A stretch of 64,000 nucleotides of DNA from Brevibacillus brevis NBRC 100599 (lineage in GTDB: Bacteria; Bacillota; Bacilli; Brevibacillales; Brevibacillaceae): contig NC_012491.1 in assembly GCF_000010165.1 (NCBI RefSeq), positions 419,501 to 483,500 on the forward strand. The letters run 5' to 3'. The position numbers were made by a program, and so were the translations under genes. Under the pieces are notes generated by a model. That model ran no database searches. It worked only from the letters and a program-made list of their open reading frames with translations, and was not told the DNA's origin. Below, one piece after another: positions 16,692 through 25,638 of the stretch (position 1 is its first letter; each line of letters opens with the position of its first letter).

Positions 16692-16905
16692 CTTTTCTCT
16701 CCCCTTTTGTTCTCTCTCTTTGGTGAGTCCAATGTGCGTAATGATTTTGCGCACTCGATTTTGTATTGTACCATAAGGGGGAAAAAGGAGAACGATTTCC
16801 AGTAAATTTCTTCAAAAATGAGGAAGAAAGACCCAAAAAGTTGCATTCTTCCTACTTTTGTATGCATATAGAACACAGAAAAAGCGACAGCAGGGGGGAG
16901 ATCAC

Positions 16906-17820
16906 GTGGATTTTCGCGTGCTGCAAACGTTTATGGTCGCGGCCACGACAGAAAATTTTCACCAGACAGCAGAAGCGTTGTTCATTGCGCAGCCTACTGT
17001 CAGCCAGCATATACGTCAATTGGAAAAGGAATTGGGGATCAAGCTGTTTGAACGGGTTGGCAAACGCGTTCGGTTAACGGCTGCGGGCAAACGCTACTTG
17101 CCACATGCAAAAGGACTTCTTCAACAGTGGCATAGCAGTATGGAGGACTTGCAGGCTTGGAGACAGGGCTATCGGGAGAAGCTGCAACTGGCTGTTTCCC
17201 CGATTATTGCCCGTGCTCGTTTTTCCCATTTGCTGCACCGTTACACCAAGCTCTGTCCCGATGTAGATATCTCGATTAAAATTGTCGACTCCGTGGAAAT
17301 TGGCCCACTGGTGCAAAATGGACAGGCTGATCTGGGCCTGACCCGGATGGTGCCAGGGGAATTCCAGTTGTCTACTTATCTTTTGTACGAAGATCCTATT
17401 GTCTTTGCAGTCCCTCACAGCGGCGGAGATATGGAGGCGCCCTTGCCTGATTGGGAGCAAGAGGTGCAAGCGAACCGTCTGCTGACCCATAATCACCCGG
17501 GCTATTGGGATGAGTTGCTGTTGCTTTTGCGTCAGAGGGGGCTTTCCTTGCGTACGATGGCTGTTTCGCAGGTAGACATTACAAAGCGATTCATCGAGGA
17601 TGGGTTGGGTGTTTCCTTTTTGCCTCGGACGGCTGTCGATCGGGATTTGTTTGAAAACCGTTTTATTGAACTACCCACACCAGGCCTTGTTTTGCCGAAG
17701 GTCGCTTCTTATTTGCTGGTACCTAAAGCAGGAATTAGCGAGCCAGCGCAGCATTTTATGGAAATCTTGCATTCCTTGTATCCACCGATGCCGCTTGTTC
17801 AGCCGGGTGGACGGACATAG
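16906..17820 (+). CDS. LysR-family regulator, CitR-like
   Basis: A 304-residue LysR-type regulator. The GTG start (MDFRVLQTF) is set by GGGGGGAG just upstream. The N-terminal winged helix includes the recognition segment ALFIAQPTVSQHIRQLEKELG. The co-factor domain contains LQLAVSPIIA, LLTHNHPGYWDELL and ITKRFIEDGLGVSFLP, blocks that, from memory, resemble B. subtilis CitR, the repressor of the minor citrate synthase gene citA. A citrate synthase gene two positions downstream supports this. Here all genes point the same way, whereas B. subtilis citR and citA are divergent. Confidence 0.8.
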   Translation: MDFRVLQTFMVAATTENFHQTAEALFIAQPTVSQHIRQLEKELGIKLFERVGKRVRLTAAGKRYLPHAKGLLQQWHSSMEDLQAWRQGYREKLQLAVSPIIARARFSHLLHRYTKLCPDVDISIKIVDSVEIGPLVQNGQADLGLTRMVPGEFQLSTYLLYEDPIVFAVPHSGGDMEAPLPDWEQEVQANRLLTHNHPGYWDELLLLLRQRGLSLRTMAVSQVDITKRFIEDGLGVSFLPRTAVDRDLFENRFIELPTPGLVLPKVASYLLVPKAGISEPAQHFMEILHSLYPPMPLVQPGGRT

Positions 17821-17926
17821 AAGATAACAAGCCTGTAAGGTAGAGGTAAGGTGAATCAATAGTTTTGATGAGTATATGTATGCTACACTGAACCCTGCTT
17901 AAAGACAGCAGGAGGGAATGACGAAT

Positions 17927-19006
17927 ATGCAGGCGGAACCAATCACACAGAAGGATCGGATTTATTCTATTGATATTGTAAGGGGATTGGCATTGTTCGG
18001 GATTTTGCTAGTGAACTTGCCTAGCTTTATCATGTATTCGGAAGACGTTCGTATGCCAATAGAGGCAGGGATCGATGCATGGATTCGCTTGAGCTATGAT
18101 TTATTCATTCAAACGAAGTTTTTCGGGATTTTTTCGTTTCTGTTTGGCTTGGGTTTTTACATTTTCATGTCACGGGCTGAACAACGTGGACAAAAAGTAT
18201 TTCGTCTCTTCAGCAGACGGTTGTTCGCGATGTTTTTCATTGGTGTGATTCACGTTATTTTGTGGTTTGGAGATATTTTGACGGTGTATGCGCTTCTCGG
18301 CTTTTTACTGATGCCTTTTTATCGAAGAAAGTCTTCTACGATTCTAGCATGGGCAGCCAGTCTGGGAGGAGTGTACATGCTCACTCAAGGCGTGGCACTT
18401 GTACAGACGCTTAATGGTCAAGAAGTATATCCATTTGTAGCATCACTCCAGACGACACTGATACCGATCTTTGTGATGTTCCTGTTTGGTTTGTACGCGG
18501 GAAAACGCGGTTTCATTGCTCAAATTCGCGAGCATAAACCGTTGTTAAAACGAATCGCTACTACAACTCTGGCAATCAGTCTTCCAATCGCAGCAGGGAT
18601 TGTGTGCGCGAGCGGTGTCGTCTTTGGTTCAAAGCTTGAACAAGTGAATAAAATATTGGTTGACCTGAGTACACTGCCTATGGCGCTGTGCTTGATAGCC
18701 AGCTTGTTTCTGTTGCTGGATCGAGAGTCGGCAAGGAAGGTTCTCCAGCCATTTGCCTACACAGGACAAATGGGGTTAACGACTTATTTGGGTCAGACAG
18801 TCATCATGACCATTCTGATTCCTTTGTTCGGTATTACGGCCATGCCGCTCTCTTCTTGGCTTTTGCTCGCGCTTCCGATCTATGCGTTTCAATTACTCGC
18901 AAGCTGGTTGTGGCTGAAGCGTTTTAATCGAGGTCCGATGGAAAAGCTGTGGCGCTTCCTGACGTACGGACGTAAAAAGAAGGCAGTTCCAGCTCCTGCT
19001 AACTGA
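17927..19006 (+). CDS. DUF418 membrane protein (YeiB/YxaH type)
   Basis: A 359-residue polytopic membrane protein of the DUF418/YeiB family. The second in-frame ATG is preferred because the AGGAGGG site lies 10 bases before it, while the first ATG (17918) has almost no spacing. Conserved features are DRIYSIDIVRGLALFGILLVN at the N terminus, FSFLFGLGFYIF near residue 70, and the C-terminal DUF418 block with YTGQMGLTTYL near residue 285 and PMEKLWRFLTYG near the end. About ten membrane helices are visible. The function is not known; an acyl-transferase-like transport role has been suggested for the family. It lies between the CitR-like and citrate synthase genes. Confidence 0.85.
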   Translation: MQAEPITQKDRIYSIDIVRGLALFGILLVNLPSFIMYSEDVRMPIEAGIDAWIRLSYDLFIQTKFFGIFSFLFGLGFYIFMSRAEQRGQKVFRLFSRRLFAMFFIGVIHVILWFGDILTVYALLGFLLMPFYRRKSSTILAWAASLGGVYMLTQGVALVQTLNGQEVYPFVASLQTTLIPIFVMFLFGLYAGKRGFIAQIREHKPLLKRIATTTLAISLPIAAGIVCASGVVFGSKLEQVNKILVDLSTLPMALCLIASLFLLLDRESARKVLQPFAYTGQMGLTTYLGQTVIMTILIPLFGITAMPLSSWLLLALPIYAFQLLASWLWLKRFNRGPMEKLWRFLTYGRKKKAVPAPAN

Positions 19007-19105
19007 TTGTAAAACGTGATCAAAAATCCGGTTTTCTTTTATTTCCCTTCACGATTATGAATCGATTATACTGAAGAGAAAAGAGACGAAAATGGAGTGG
19101 TGATG

Positions 19106-20209
19106 ATGACAAAACAACATCCTTTGGCTATCGGCTTGGATGGTATCGCCGTAGCAGAAACAGACCTTAGTTTGGTGGATGGAATTAATGGACTGCTGGT
19201 GTACCGCGGTCATTGGGCGCGTGATTTGGCTATTCACCACACATTTGAGGAAGTGGCACACCTGCTCTGGTTCGGACATTTGCCGAGCGAGCAGGAGCTG
19301 ACGGATTTAAAAGATAAGCTCAAAGCAAACCGTGAGCTGCCGGAGCATGTAAAAGGAATTTTGAAGCTGATCCCAGCAGATGTAGATATGATGAGTGTCC
19401 TGCGTACAGGCGTTTCGGCCCTGGGTAGTTCCTCGCACGGCTTCCCGCCAACCATCGATGAGGTGATTGCGCTGGCTGCCAAGATGCCAACAATCGTTGC
19501 GTATCGTTTTGCTTGTCTGGAGGGCCTCGAGCCGCTGGCACCGAATCCAGAGCTGGATCATACAGCGAACTATCTGTATATGCTCAAGGGCGTAAAGCCG
19601 AATGCGGCACATGTACGTGCACTCGATGCATACCTGATTTTGACACAGGAGCATGGCATGAATGCATCGACATTCTCCGGTCGTGTCGTGAGCTCGACTG
19701 AATCTGATCTGATTTCTTCCATTACGGCAGCTATCGGAACCCTAAAAGGGCCGTTGCACGGCGGAGCACCATCCGAAGTGACGGAGATGATCGAGGCGAT
19801 CGGCACGAAGGAAAATGCAGAGCCGTGGCTGCGCAACAAGCTGGAGAGCGGCGGACGTTTGATGGGCTTCGGACACCGTGTCTATAAAACGATCGATCCG
19901 CGTGCAACTGCTCTGCGCGTCGTTGCATCCGAGCTGTCGTCCAACGATCCGTGGTTCGATCTGGCGACACACGTAGAAAAAGTAGGCTTGCAGCTGCTGG
20001 AAGAGTACAAACCAGGCCGCAAGCTGAATACAAACGTAGAGTTTTTTGCCGCAGCTGTCATGCGCGCAGTTGGCTTGGATGACAATTTGTTTACACCGAC
20101 ATTTGCTGTGAGCCGTGTGGTTGGCTGGAGTGCGCACATTCTGGAGCAGGCAGGCAATAACCGCATCATTCGCCCGCAATCCAATTACATTGGCACGATG
20201 CCAGAATAA
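19106..20209 (+). CDS. Citrate synthase / 2-methylcitrate synthase family
   Basis: A 367-residue citrate synthase condensing acetyl-CoA (or propionyl-CoA) with oxaloacetate in the cytoplasm. Conserved blocks are GINGLLVYRGH, LGSSSHGFPPTIDEV, MNASTFSGRV, the active-site His in LKGPLHGGAPSEV, and the second His in GFGHRVYKTIDPRA. The third catalytic position, usually Asp in NVDF, is Glu here (NTNVEFFAAAV). GTG-GTG-ATG-ATG all lie in frame; the last ATG fits the GGAG site best. The CitR-like regulator upstream suggests a citA-type, carbon-regulated enzyme. A methylcitrate synthase is possible. Confidence 0.88.
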   Translation: MTKQHPLAIGLDGIAVAETDLSLVDGINGLLVYRGHWARDLAIHHTFEEVAHLLWFGHLPSEQELTDLKDKLKANRELPEHVKGILKLIPADVDMMSVLRTGVSALGSSSHGFPPTIDEVIALAAKMPTIVAYRFACLEGLEPLAPNPELDHTANYLYMLKGVKPNAAHVRALDAYLILTQEHGMNASTFSGRVVSSTESDLISSITAAIGTLKGPLHGGAPSEVTEMIEAIGTKENAEPWLRNKLESGGRLMGFGHRVYKTIDPRATALRVVASELSSNDPWFDLATHVEKVGLQLLEEYKPGRKLNTNVEFFAAAVMRAVGLDDNLFTPTFAVSRVVGWSAHILEQAGNNRIIRPQSNYIGTMPE

Positions 20210-20225
20210 TAAAGACGTTAATTAT

Positions 20226-20256
20226 AAAAGCTATCCGTTATGCGGATGGCTTTTTT
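20226..20256 (+). terminator. Rho-independent terminator after citrate synthase
   Basis: AAAAGCTATCCG pairs with CGGATGGCTTTT around a TTATG loop, followed by a run of Ts. Confidence 0.85.
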
Positions 20257-20273
20257 TCGTGGTTTATAAATGT

Positions 20274-20771
20274 GGCTGTGGTGGAGAGAAGAATATTTCC
20301 AGTCTAGGCTCCAGGCTCCGTCCCGCTGAGGGCTGAGACTGTCCGCTCCGAAGGGATTCGCGGGGAAACGCAAAAGTGGTAGCCGCTACGTCGCATGGGC
20401 ACGGTTGCGTTTCTTTTGCCCGCGAATCCCTTCTCCGCTCGGTCGGACTCCACAAGTCGCTACGTCTGGAAATATTCTTCTCTGTCGTAACAGATTACAT
20501 CCTTATATTCTTTTAAGTCTTTTTAAAACCCGTTTAAGCAGGAAAAGCTCGTAGAGGAAACAGGAGAAAACAGCGAAGATCTTAGGGACACCGACCGAGA
20601 CGCAATGCAAAAAGGGAAACACGCCCTTAAGCGTCCACCTCTGATACACATCCTTGAAGATACCACTTTGGACGCGGTTTCGCTTTTTGCATGAAGTCGT
20701 ACAGTCAATCCCACAGCGGGTGGCCCTAGAATCTGAGCGTTTTCTCCTGTTTCCTCCCCACCACTACAGCC
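20274..20771. repeat. ~500-bp structured intergenic repeat, copy A
   Basis: The element is bounded by imperfect terminal inverted repeats GGCTGTGGTGG (20274-20284) and CCACCACTACAGCC (20758-20771). Lobe 1 (20285-20483) is closed by an 18-bp perfect stem, AGAGAAGAATATTTCCAG with its complement at 20466-20483. Inside are AAGGGATTCGCGGG/CCCGCGAATCCCTT (14 bp) and GAAACGCAA/TTGCGTTTC. Lobe 2 is closed by GAGGAAACAGGAGAAAAC (20554-20571) with its complement at 20739-20756, and contains nested GCGTCCA/TGGACGC. A diverged AT-rich linker joins the lobes. It has no coding signal. A second copy lies at 44633-45131. Confidence 0.9.
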
Positions 20772-20860
20772 GGAAAAATTGTTTTAACAAAGTGCAACTT
20801 GGGATTGCAGAACATGCTTACTTTTGGCATGATAATGAAAAAAAGTAAGGAGTGGAGCAA

Positions 20861-21889
20861 ATGGCGTTGTTGTCTACCCCGTTTCAGTTTAAAGGACTTA
20901 GCTTGAAAAATCGGATTGTCATGCCGCCGATGTGCCAATACTCCGTGGATGCACACGATGGAACACCAACGGACTGGCATTTTGTTCATTACGTTTCTCG
21001 TGCAGTAGGCGGAACAGGTCTGATCATCGTGGAAATGACCGATGTCGAGCCGGATGGCAGAATTTCCAACGGCGATTTGGGCTTGTGGTCTGACGAGCAG
21101 ATTCCGGCGTATGCGCGGATCGTCTCCGAGGTTCATAAGTATGGGGCTAAAATTGGCATACAGATTGCTCATGCGGGCCGCAAAGCGGAAGACGCAGAAG
21201 TGCCTGTATCATCGTCCGCGATTGCTTTCCCAGGGGGACGCTACAAAACGCCACGGGCGTTGACGACAGAAGAGGTCAAACAAATGGTCGTCAAGTTCCA
21301 GGACTCAGCGAGACGTGCGGTGGAAGCAGGGTTTGATACCATTGAAATCCACGGTGCGCACGGATATTTGGTTCACCAGTTCCACTCTCCTTTGACAAAT
21401 CAGCGAGATGATGAGTACGGGCGGGATAAAGCGCTGTTTGGCGTAGAAATTATTCAGGCAATCAAAGAGGTCATTCCAGCTGACATGCCGCTGATCATGC
21501 GCGTCTCAGCGGTTGAGTACGTAGATGGTGGATATGGGCTGGATTACAGCACGGAGCTGTGCCGACGTTACAAGGAAGCAGGCGTGGATATTTTCCATAT
21601 ATCCAGCGGCGGGGAAGGTCCAATTGGTTCAGCAGGCCGTCCAGGTGTTCATCCTGGCTATCAAGTACCATTGGCACGCGCGATTAAGCAGGCACTGGAT
21701 GTCCCAGTCATTGCAGTCGGCAACCTCGATGATCCACAAGTGGCGGAAGCGTCGATTGGCAATGGTGATACGGATTTGGTAGCAGTCGGTCGCGGCATGC
21801 TGCGAGATCCTTATTGGGCACTGCATGCGATTCATGAGCTGTCGGCGGATGAGCTGCAGCCACCGAAGCAATATTCAAGAGCGTTTTAA
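20861..21889 (+). CDS. namA: NADPH dehydrogenase, Old Yellow Enzyme family (YqjM/NamA)
   Basis: A 342-residue FMN-dependent ene reductase that reduces activated C=C bonds using NADPH. The start MALLSTPFQFKG is chosen because TAAGGAG lies 8 bases upstream. YqjM-class signatures are present: MPPMCQYS with the FMN-tuning Cys near residue 25, the catalytic/substrate-binding pair in IEIHGAHGYLVHQFHSPLTNQR, and the C-terminal DLVAVGRGMLRDPYW FMN-phosphate site. It may be induced by electrophiles. It is preceded by structured repeat A and followed by a terminator and a tetR gene. Confidence 0.92.
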   Translation: MALLSTPFQFKGLSLKNRIVMPPMCQYSVDAHDGTPTDWHFVHYVSRAVGGTGLIIVEMTDVEPDGRISNGDLGLWSDEQIPAYARIVSEVHKYGAKIGIQIAHAGRKAEDAEVPVSSSAIAFPGGRYKTPRALTTEEVKQMVVKFQDSARRAVEAGFDTIEIHGAHGYLVHQFHSPLTNQRDDEYGRDKALFGVEIIQAIKEVIPADMPLIMRVSAVEYVDGGYGLDYSTELCRRYKEAGVDIFHISSGGEGPIGSAGRPGVHPGYQVPLARAIKQALDVPVIAVGNLDDPQVAEASIGNGDTDLVAVGRGMLRDPYWALHAIHELSADELQPPKQYSRAF

Positions 21890-21907
21890 TCAGGTAAAAG
21901 AGCGATG

Positions 21908-21941
21908 GGCTTTCCTTTCGACTGTATCGTCGGGGAGAGCC
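21908..21941 (+). terminator. Terminator after namA
   Basis: GGCTTTCC pairs with GGGGAGAGCC, with G-U pairs, followed by TTTTTT. Confidence 0.7.
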
Positions 21942-21959
21942 TTTTTTACTTTGTGCCCC

Positions 21960-22009
21960 TTGACACTTATTGGCAGTAGATTTAAGATGAATGTCAGTCA
22001 GTACTGACA
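21960..22009 (+). promoter_or_regulatory. tetR promoter with 18-bp palindromic operator
   Basis: The promoter is TTGACA (21960-21965), a 17-base spacer, and TAAGAT (21983-21988). Immediately downstream lies TGTCAGTCAGTACTGACA (21992-22009), an inverted repeat TGTCAGT-N4-ACTGACA. The identical 18-mer recurs at 22643-22660, so this is a probable TetR operator. Confidence 0.85.
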
Positions 22010-22034
22010 ATCACTTCCGGGGATGAGGATAGCA

Positions 22035-22625
22035 ATGAGCAGCAGCAAAAGTCTTACAAGTAGCGAAAAACTGATGATAGCCGCAATCGATCTCATAGCG
22101 GAAAGAGGCTACAACGGCGTAACTACGCAAGAAATTGCCACTATGGCAGGATTGAGCGAGAAGACGTTATTTCGTCACTTCGGCAGCAAACGGAATTTGC
22201 TGGAGAGTGCCTTTGACCGTTTTCATTACACGGAAGGACTGACAAAGCTTTTCGCGGAGAAGCTTACGTGGAATTTGCGTGAGGATTTGCTTTTAATCAG
22301 CCGAACGTATCACGAAATGATGAACCGCAATCGGAAAATGATTTTGATTAGCATAAAGGATGAGGCCCATTTGCCCGGATTCCGTGAGCGGACCCAAAAG
22401 CACCCGCAACAGTTAATGGTACTTTTTACAGATTACTTCAAAGAGATGGGCAAAAAAGGCAAGATGATCCAAACGAATCCCGAGGCACAGGCAACTGCTT
22501 TTATGGTCATGAATTTCGGGGCGTTTTTGAACGATCTGGATGGCACTAGCAATTTTTCAGGGGTATCCCTAGATGCATTTATCGAAGAGAGTGTAGAGGT
22601 TTTCGCTAGGGGATTGACTCCCTAG
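22035..22625 (+). CDS. TetR/AcrR family transcriptional regulator
   Basis: A 196-residue repressor. The start MSSSKSLTSSEKLM is preferred over an ATG 12 bases upstream because GAGG lies at proper spacing. The N-terminal TetR HTH includes LIAERGYNGVTTQEIATMAGLSEKTLFRHFGSKRNLL, with the recognition helix near residues 42-60. The C-terminal domain is helical and would bind an effector. Identical palindromes upstream of this gene and of the MFS gene point to autoregulation and control of the efflux pump. Confidence 0.93.
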   Translation: MSSSKSLTSSEKLMIAAIDLIAERGYNGVTTQEIATMAGLSEKTLFRHFGSKRNLLESAFDRFHYTEGLTKLFAEKLTWNLREDLLLISRTYHEMMNRNRKMILISIKDEAHLPGFRERTQKHPQQLMVLFTDYFKEMGKKGKMIQTNPEAQATAFMVMNFGAFLNDLDGTSNFSGVSLDAFIEESVEVFARGLTP

Positions 22626-22642
22626 TTTTTTTATCAACCAAA

Positions 22643-22660
22643 TGTCAGTCAGTACTGACA
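22643..22660 (+). promoter_or_regulatory. Second TetR operator, upstream of the MFS gene
   Basis: The 18-mer TGTCAGTCAGTACTGACA is identical to that at 21992-22009 and sits 40 bases before the MFS start. No clear consensus promoter was found for the MFS gene alone. Confidence 0.8.
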
Positions 22661-22699
22661 GTCAAAGTGTGAATAACAAAGTGAAGGGGAAGATACGGC

Positions 22700-24079
22700 A
22701 TGGAAGCGACAAAAACGCAGCAAAACAGGGACATATTAATCCGAATCTTGATGTTTACCTTGGTCATATCCTCCATGAGTGCCTTGGTGTTTAACATTGC
22801 ACTCCCCCAAATTAGCAAGGAGTTTGGTTTGAGCATAGCGCAAGTGAGCTGGCTATCGACCGCATATGGATTGTTATACGCGATCGGAACCGTGACGTAT
22901 GGCAAGCTGGCGGATCGATACAAGCTCAAGAATTTGCTGACGTTTGGACTCTTGGTGTTTACGGCTGGTTCGTTTTTCGGTTTGGTCTCCGATTCTTTTG
23001 CGATGGCTCTCTTCGGAAGATGCTTGCAGGCAGTAGGGGCGGCTGTCATTCCGGCCACTGCGATGCTGATTCCTTTGCGATACTTCCCGCCGGAGAGCAG
23101 GGGTTCTGTTTTAGGAAGAACGGCAGTAGGATTGGCTCTTGGCGGTGCACTCGGTCCTGTGGTCGCGGCGTTAATCGTCAGCTTTGCCCATTGGCGTTGG
23201 CTGTTTTCCATCCCGCTCCTGATCTTGCTTACGCTGCCGTTTTACCGTAAATATTTGGAGGATGAAGAGATCGCGTCTGGTGGGAAGTTTGATTGGGTGG
23301 GTGGCTCCTTACTGGCGATCAGCGTGACGTCACTGCTTTTGGGAGTAACGAATGGATCCTGGTGGTTTGCATTGGGCAGCTTGGTTACTTTGCTTCTGTT
23401 CGTTTTACGAATTCGTTCGGTAGCTGATCCGTTTGTACAGCCGAAGGTTTTTGCCAACAAGCCGTATACAATCGGGATTTTGATGGCATTTCTCATAAAT
23501 GGAATGGGAATATCGCTTTATTACCTCAGTCCGCTGCTCTTGGCCCAGGTGCAGCAGCTATCGACGAGCTGGATCGGCTTTGTGATGGTTCCAGCGGCTA
23601 TCGCTTCGGCTTTGCTTGGTCGTGTGGGAGGGAAGCTCGCGGACAGGCGGGGGAATGTTTTTCTGTATTTCGTTGCGTCTAGCTTACTGATTGGCTGCTT
23701 TGGCTTGCTGTCTACTTTCACTAGCGCCTCGGTTATAGGCATTGCGCTCTTCTTAATACTGGGTAACGTGGGACAGTCTTTTATGCAAATCTCGATGGCG
23801 AACTCGATCTCGAGGACGTTGACGAAGGAGCAAGCGGGAGTAGGCATGGGAATCTTCTCGATGCTGAGCTTCATTTCCATGGGGATTGCGTCTGCGGTAT
23901 ACAGTAAGGTGATCGATCTTGGCGCGACTACCATTTGGAACCCGTTAAATCCTTATACGAGCGGTCTCATTTACAGCAATATTTATTGGATGATGACCCT
24001 GATGCACGTGTGTCTTATGGTCTTCTACTACTTTCAGTTCGGTAAGGCTAAGAGACAAAGCCTTCTGGCGGATAGCTGA
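22700..24079 (+). CDS. MFS efflux transporter (DHA2/Tet(L)-like)
   Basis: A 459-residue proton-coupled efflux transporter with 12-14 hydrophobic segments. Family motifs are WLSTAYGLLYAIGTVTYGKLADRYKLK (motif A region, about residues 52-78) and GRCLQAVGAAVIPATAML followed by LGGALGPVVAALI (motif C, antiporter type). The pattern resembles the 14-helix drug:H+ antiporters. It should export a toxic compound that also induces the TetR protein. GAAGGGGAAG is its ribosome site. The substrate cannot be read. Confidence 0.9.
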   Translation: MEATKTQQNRDILIRILMFTLVISSMSALVFNIALPQISKEFGLSIAQVSWLSTAYGLLYAIGTVTYGKLADRYKLKNLLTFGLLVFTAGSFFGLVSDSFAMALFGRCLQAVGAAVIPATAMLIPLRYFPPESRGSVLGRTAVGLALGGALGPVVAALIVSFAHWRWLFSIPLLILLTLPFYRKYLEDEEIASGGKFDWVGGSLLAISVTSLLLGVTNGSWWFALGSLVTLLLFVLRIRSVADPFVQPKVFANKPYTIGILMAFLINGMGISLYYLSPLLLAQVQQLSTSWIGFVMVPAAIASALLGRVGGKLADRRGNVFLYFVASSLLIGCFGLLSTFTSASVIGIALFLILGNVGQSFMQISMANSISRTLTKEQAGVGMGIFSMLSFISMGIASAVYSKVIDLGATTIWNPLNPYTSGLIYSNIYWMMTLMHVCLMVFYYFQFGKAKRQSLLADS

Positions 24080-24150
24080 CCTTTTGTTCATTCAGGCTTA
24101 CTATTATATGTGGTAGACTAAAACAAAAAAAGGAAGGGGGTTCCTGTCCG

Positions 24151-25536
24151 GTGCGAGAGCTTTCGGCCATTCGTTTTACAGAGGGAGAGCCATTGTTCAT
24201 CCAAATCTATCACTTTATCAAAGACGAAATATTGCGTAACCAAATTACGTATGAAGAGTTTCTCCCCTCGATCAGAAGCTGTGCGCAATCGCTTGCTGTC
24301 AGCAAAAACACGGTGGAAGTTGCTTATCAGCTACTGGTATCGGAAGGGTACGTCACTAGCATTCCGAAAAAAGGATATCAGGTGACGTACAAGGCAGGAC
24401 TTCCTTCCAGGCGGCATGTAACAGAACGAGAAGACTCTAGTATACCGCAGATTCGCTATGACTTTCGCTATGGCAACATCGAATTGGGGACATTCCCTTT
24501 TCATCCGTGGAATAAGCTGCGCAACAAGCTTATTTCCTACCATCAGCGCACGTATATGGTGGAGGGGCTGGCTCAGGGAGAGTACATCTTGCGAAAAGAA
24601 CTCTCGAAATTGCTGCATGAAACAAGAGGAGTCCTCGCCACGCCGGAGCAGATCATTATTGGAGCCACCCCGCAACAGTTGGTGTCGATTGTCGTCCAGC
24701 TTCTGGACAGAGAGAAGCATGTGATCGGCGTAGAAAATCCGGGCTATGATGGTGCGAGAAATACGTTTCTCAACGGTGGCTACCGGGTACACGGTATTTC
24801 CTTGGACGCAGATGGTGTATCGATCGAAGAACTGAGACAAAGCGGGGCAAGCGTCATGTACGTGAGTCCTTCCCAGCAATTCATCAACAAAATGAGGATG
24901 CCTCTGGAGAAAAGAAACCAATTGACTCTGTGGGCGCAATCCTTATCGCATTTTTATTTGGTGGAGGATGATTACGAATGGGAGTTCAAATATCAAGAGA
25001 GCTACATCCCTTCGATCCAGAGTCTGTCTCCCCAAAAGGTTGTTTACATTGGGCGGCTCTCCAAAGCATTACTGCCGCTCATAAACGTCAGCTACGTCGT
25101 CCTTCCTTACGAGCTGTTATCGCGTTTTCACCAGCGCGTGCCTGAATACGATCAGCCTGTTTCCCGTTTGGACCAGTTGACGCTAGCGGCGTATTTGTCC
25201 GATGGCTATTGGCATAGGCATTTGCAGCACATGCGAAAAAACTACGGGGAGAAGCGAGAGGTGTTTCTTCAAGCAGTCGCGCGTTACATGGATGGACGTG
25301 TGGAAATAGAAGGGAAGGATACGGGGCTGCATGTATTTTTGACCGTAAAAAGTCAGTGTACAGAAGCGGAACTCATGGAACGTGCCTATCAAAAAGGCGT
25401 AAAAGTCTACGGAACTGCCCGATACTGGCTCCATGATACAAGGGAGCAGCCGACGGTATTGCTAGGGTACGGAGCATTGACCCCCGACGATATTCAGGAG
25501 GGCATTCGCTTGTTGGCTAGCGCCTGGTTCGAGTAA
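24151..25536 (+). CDS. MocR/PdxR-type regulator (GntR HTH plus aminotransferase fold)
   Basis: A 461-residue chimeric regulator starting at GTG. The N-terminal GntR winged helix (about 1-75) contains LPSIRSCAQSLAVSKNTVEVAYQLLVSEGYV. The C-terminal fold-type I aminotransferase domain (about 100-455) keeps NPGYDGARNTF, the Asp in YLVEDDYEWEF, and the PLP Lys in YIGRLSKALLPLINVSY. Such proteins usually sense pyridoxal phosphate or an amino acid. It is close to the HAD and M24 genes but separated by about 100 bases. Its target is unknown. Confidence 0.9.
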   Translation: MRELSAIRFTEGEPLFIQIYHFIKDEILRNQITYEEFLPSIRSCAQSLAVSKNTVEVAYQLLVSEGYVTSIPKKGYQVTYKAGLPSRRHVTEREDSSIPQIRYDFRYGNIELGTFPFHPWNKLRNKLISYHQRTYMVEGLAQGEYILRKELSKLLHETRGVLATPEQIIIGATPQQLVSIVVQLLDREKHVIGVENPGYDGARNTFLNGGYRVHGISLDADGVSIEELRQSGASVMYVSPSQQFINKMRMPLEKRNQLTLWAQSLSHFYLVEDDYEWEFKYQESYIPSIQSLSPQKVVYIGRLSKALLPLINVSYVVLPYELLSRFHQRVPEYDQPVSRLDQLTLAAYLSDGYWHRHLQHMRKNYGEKREVFLQAVARYMDGRVEIEGKDTGLHVFLTVKSQCTEAELMERAYQKGVKVYGTARYWLHDTREQPTVLLGYGALTPDDIQEGIRLLASAWFE

Positions 25537-25638
25537 CAGATCAGTTTCTGTCCCACTCATCTTGAACGATCTGTCCCTTTGGCCACGAATGGCTATCCAT
25601 TACGATGGACAGGACAGCAATTAGAAAGGGTGGGAAAA

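Noticed and set aside
20523-20714. A minus-strand reading frame in repeat copy A whose protein (AKSETASKVV, RACFPFCIASRS) resembles one in copy B at 44873-45139
   Set aside because: The similarity follows from the DNA repeat itself. The frames differ in ends and start context, have no ribosome site and lie inside long hairpin stems.
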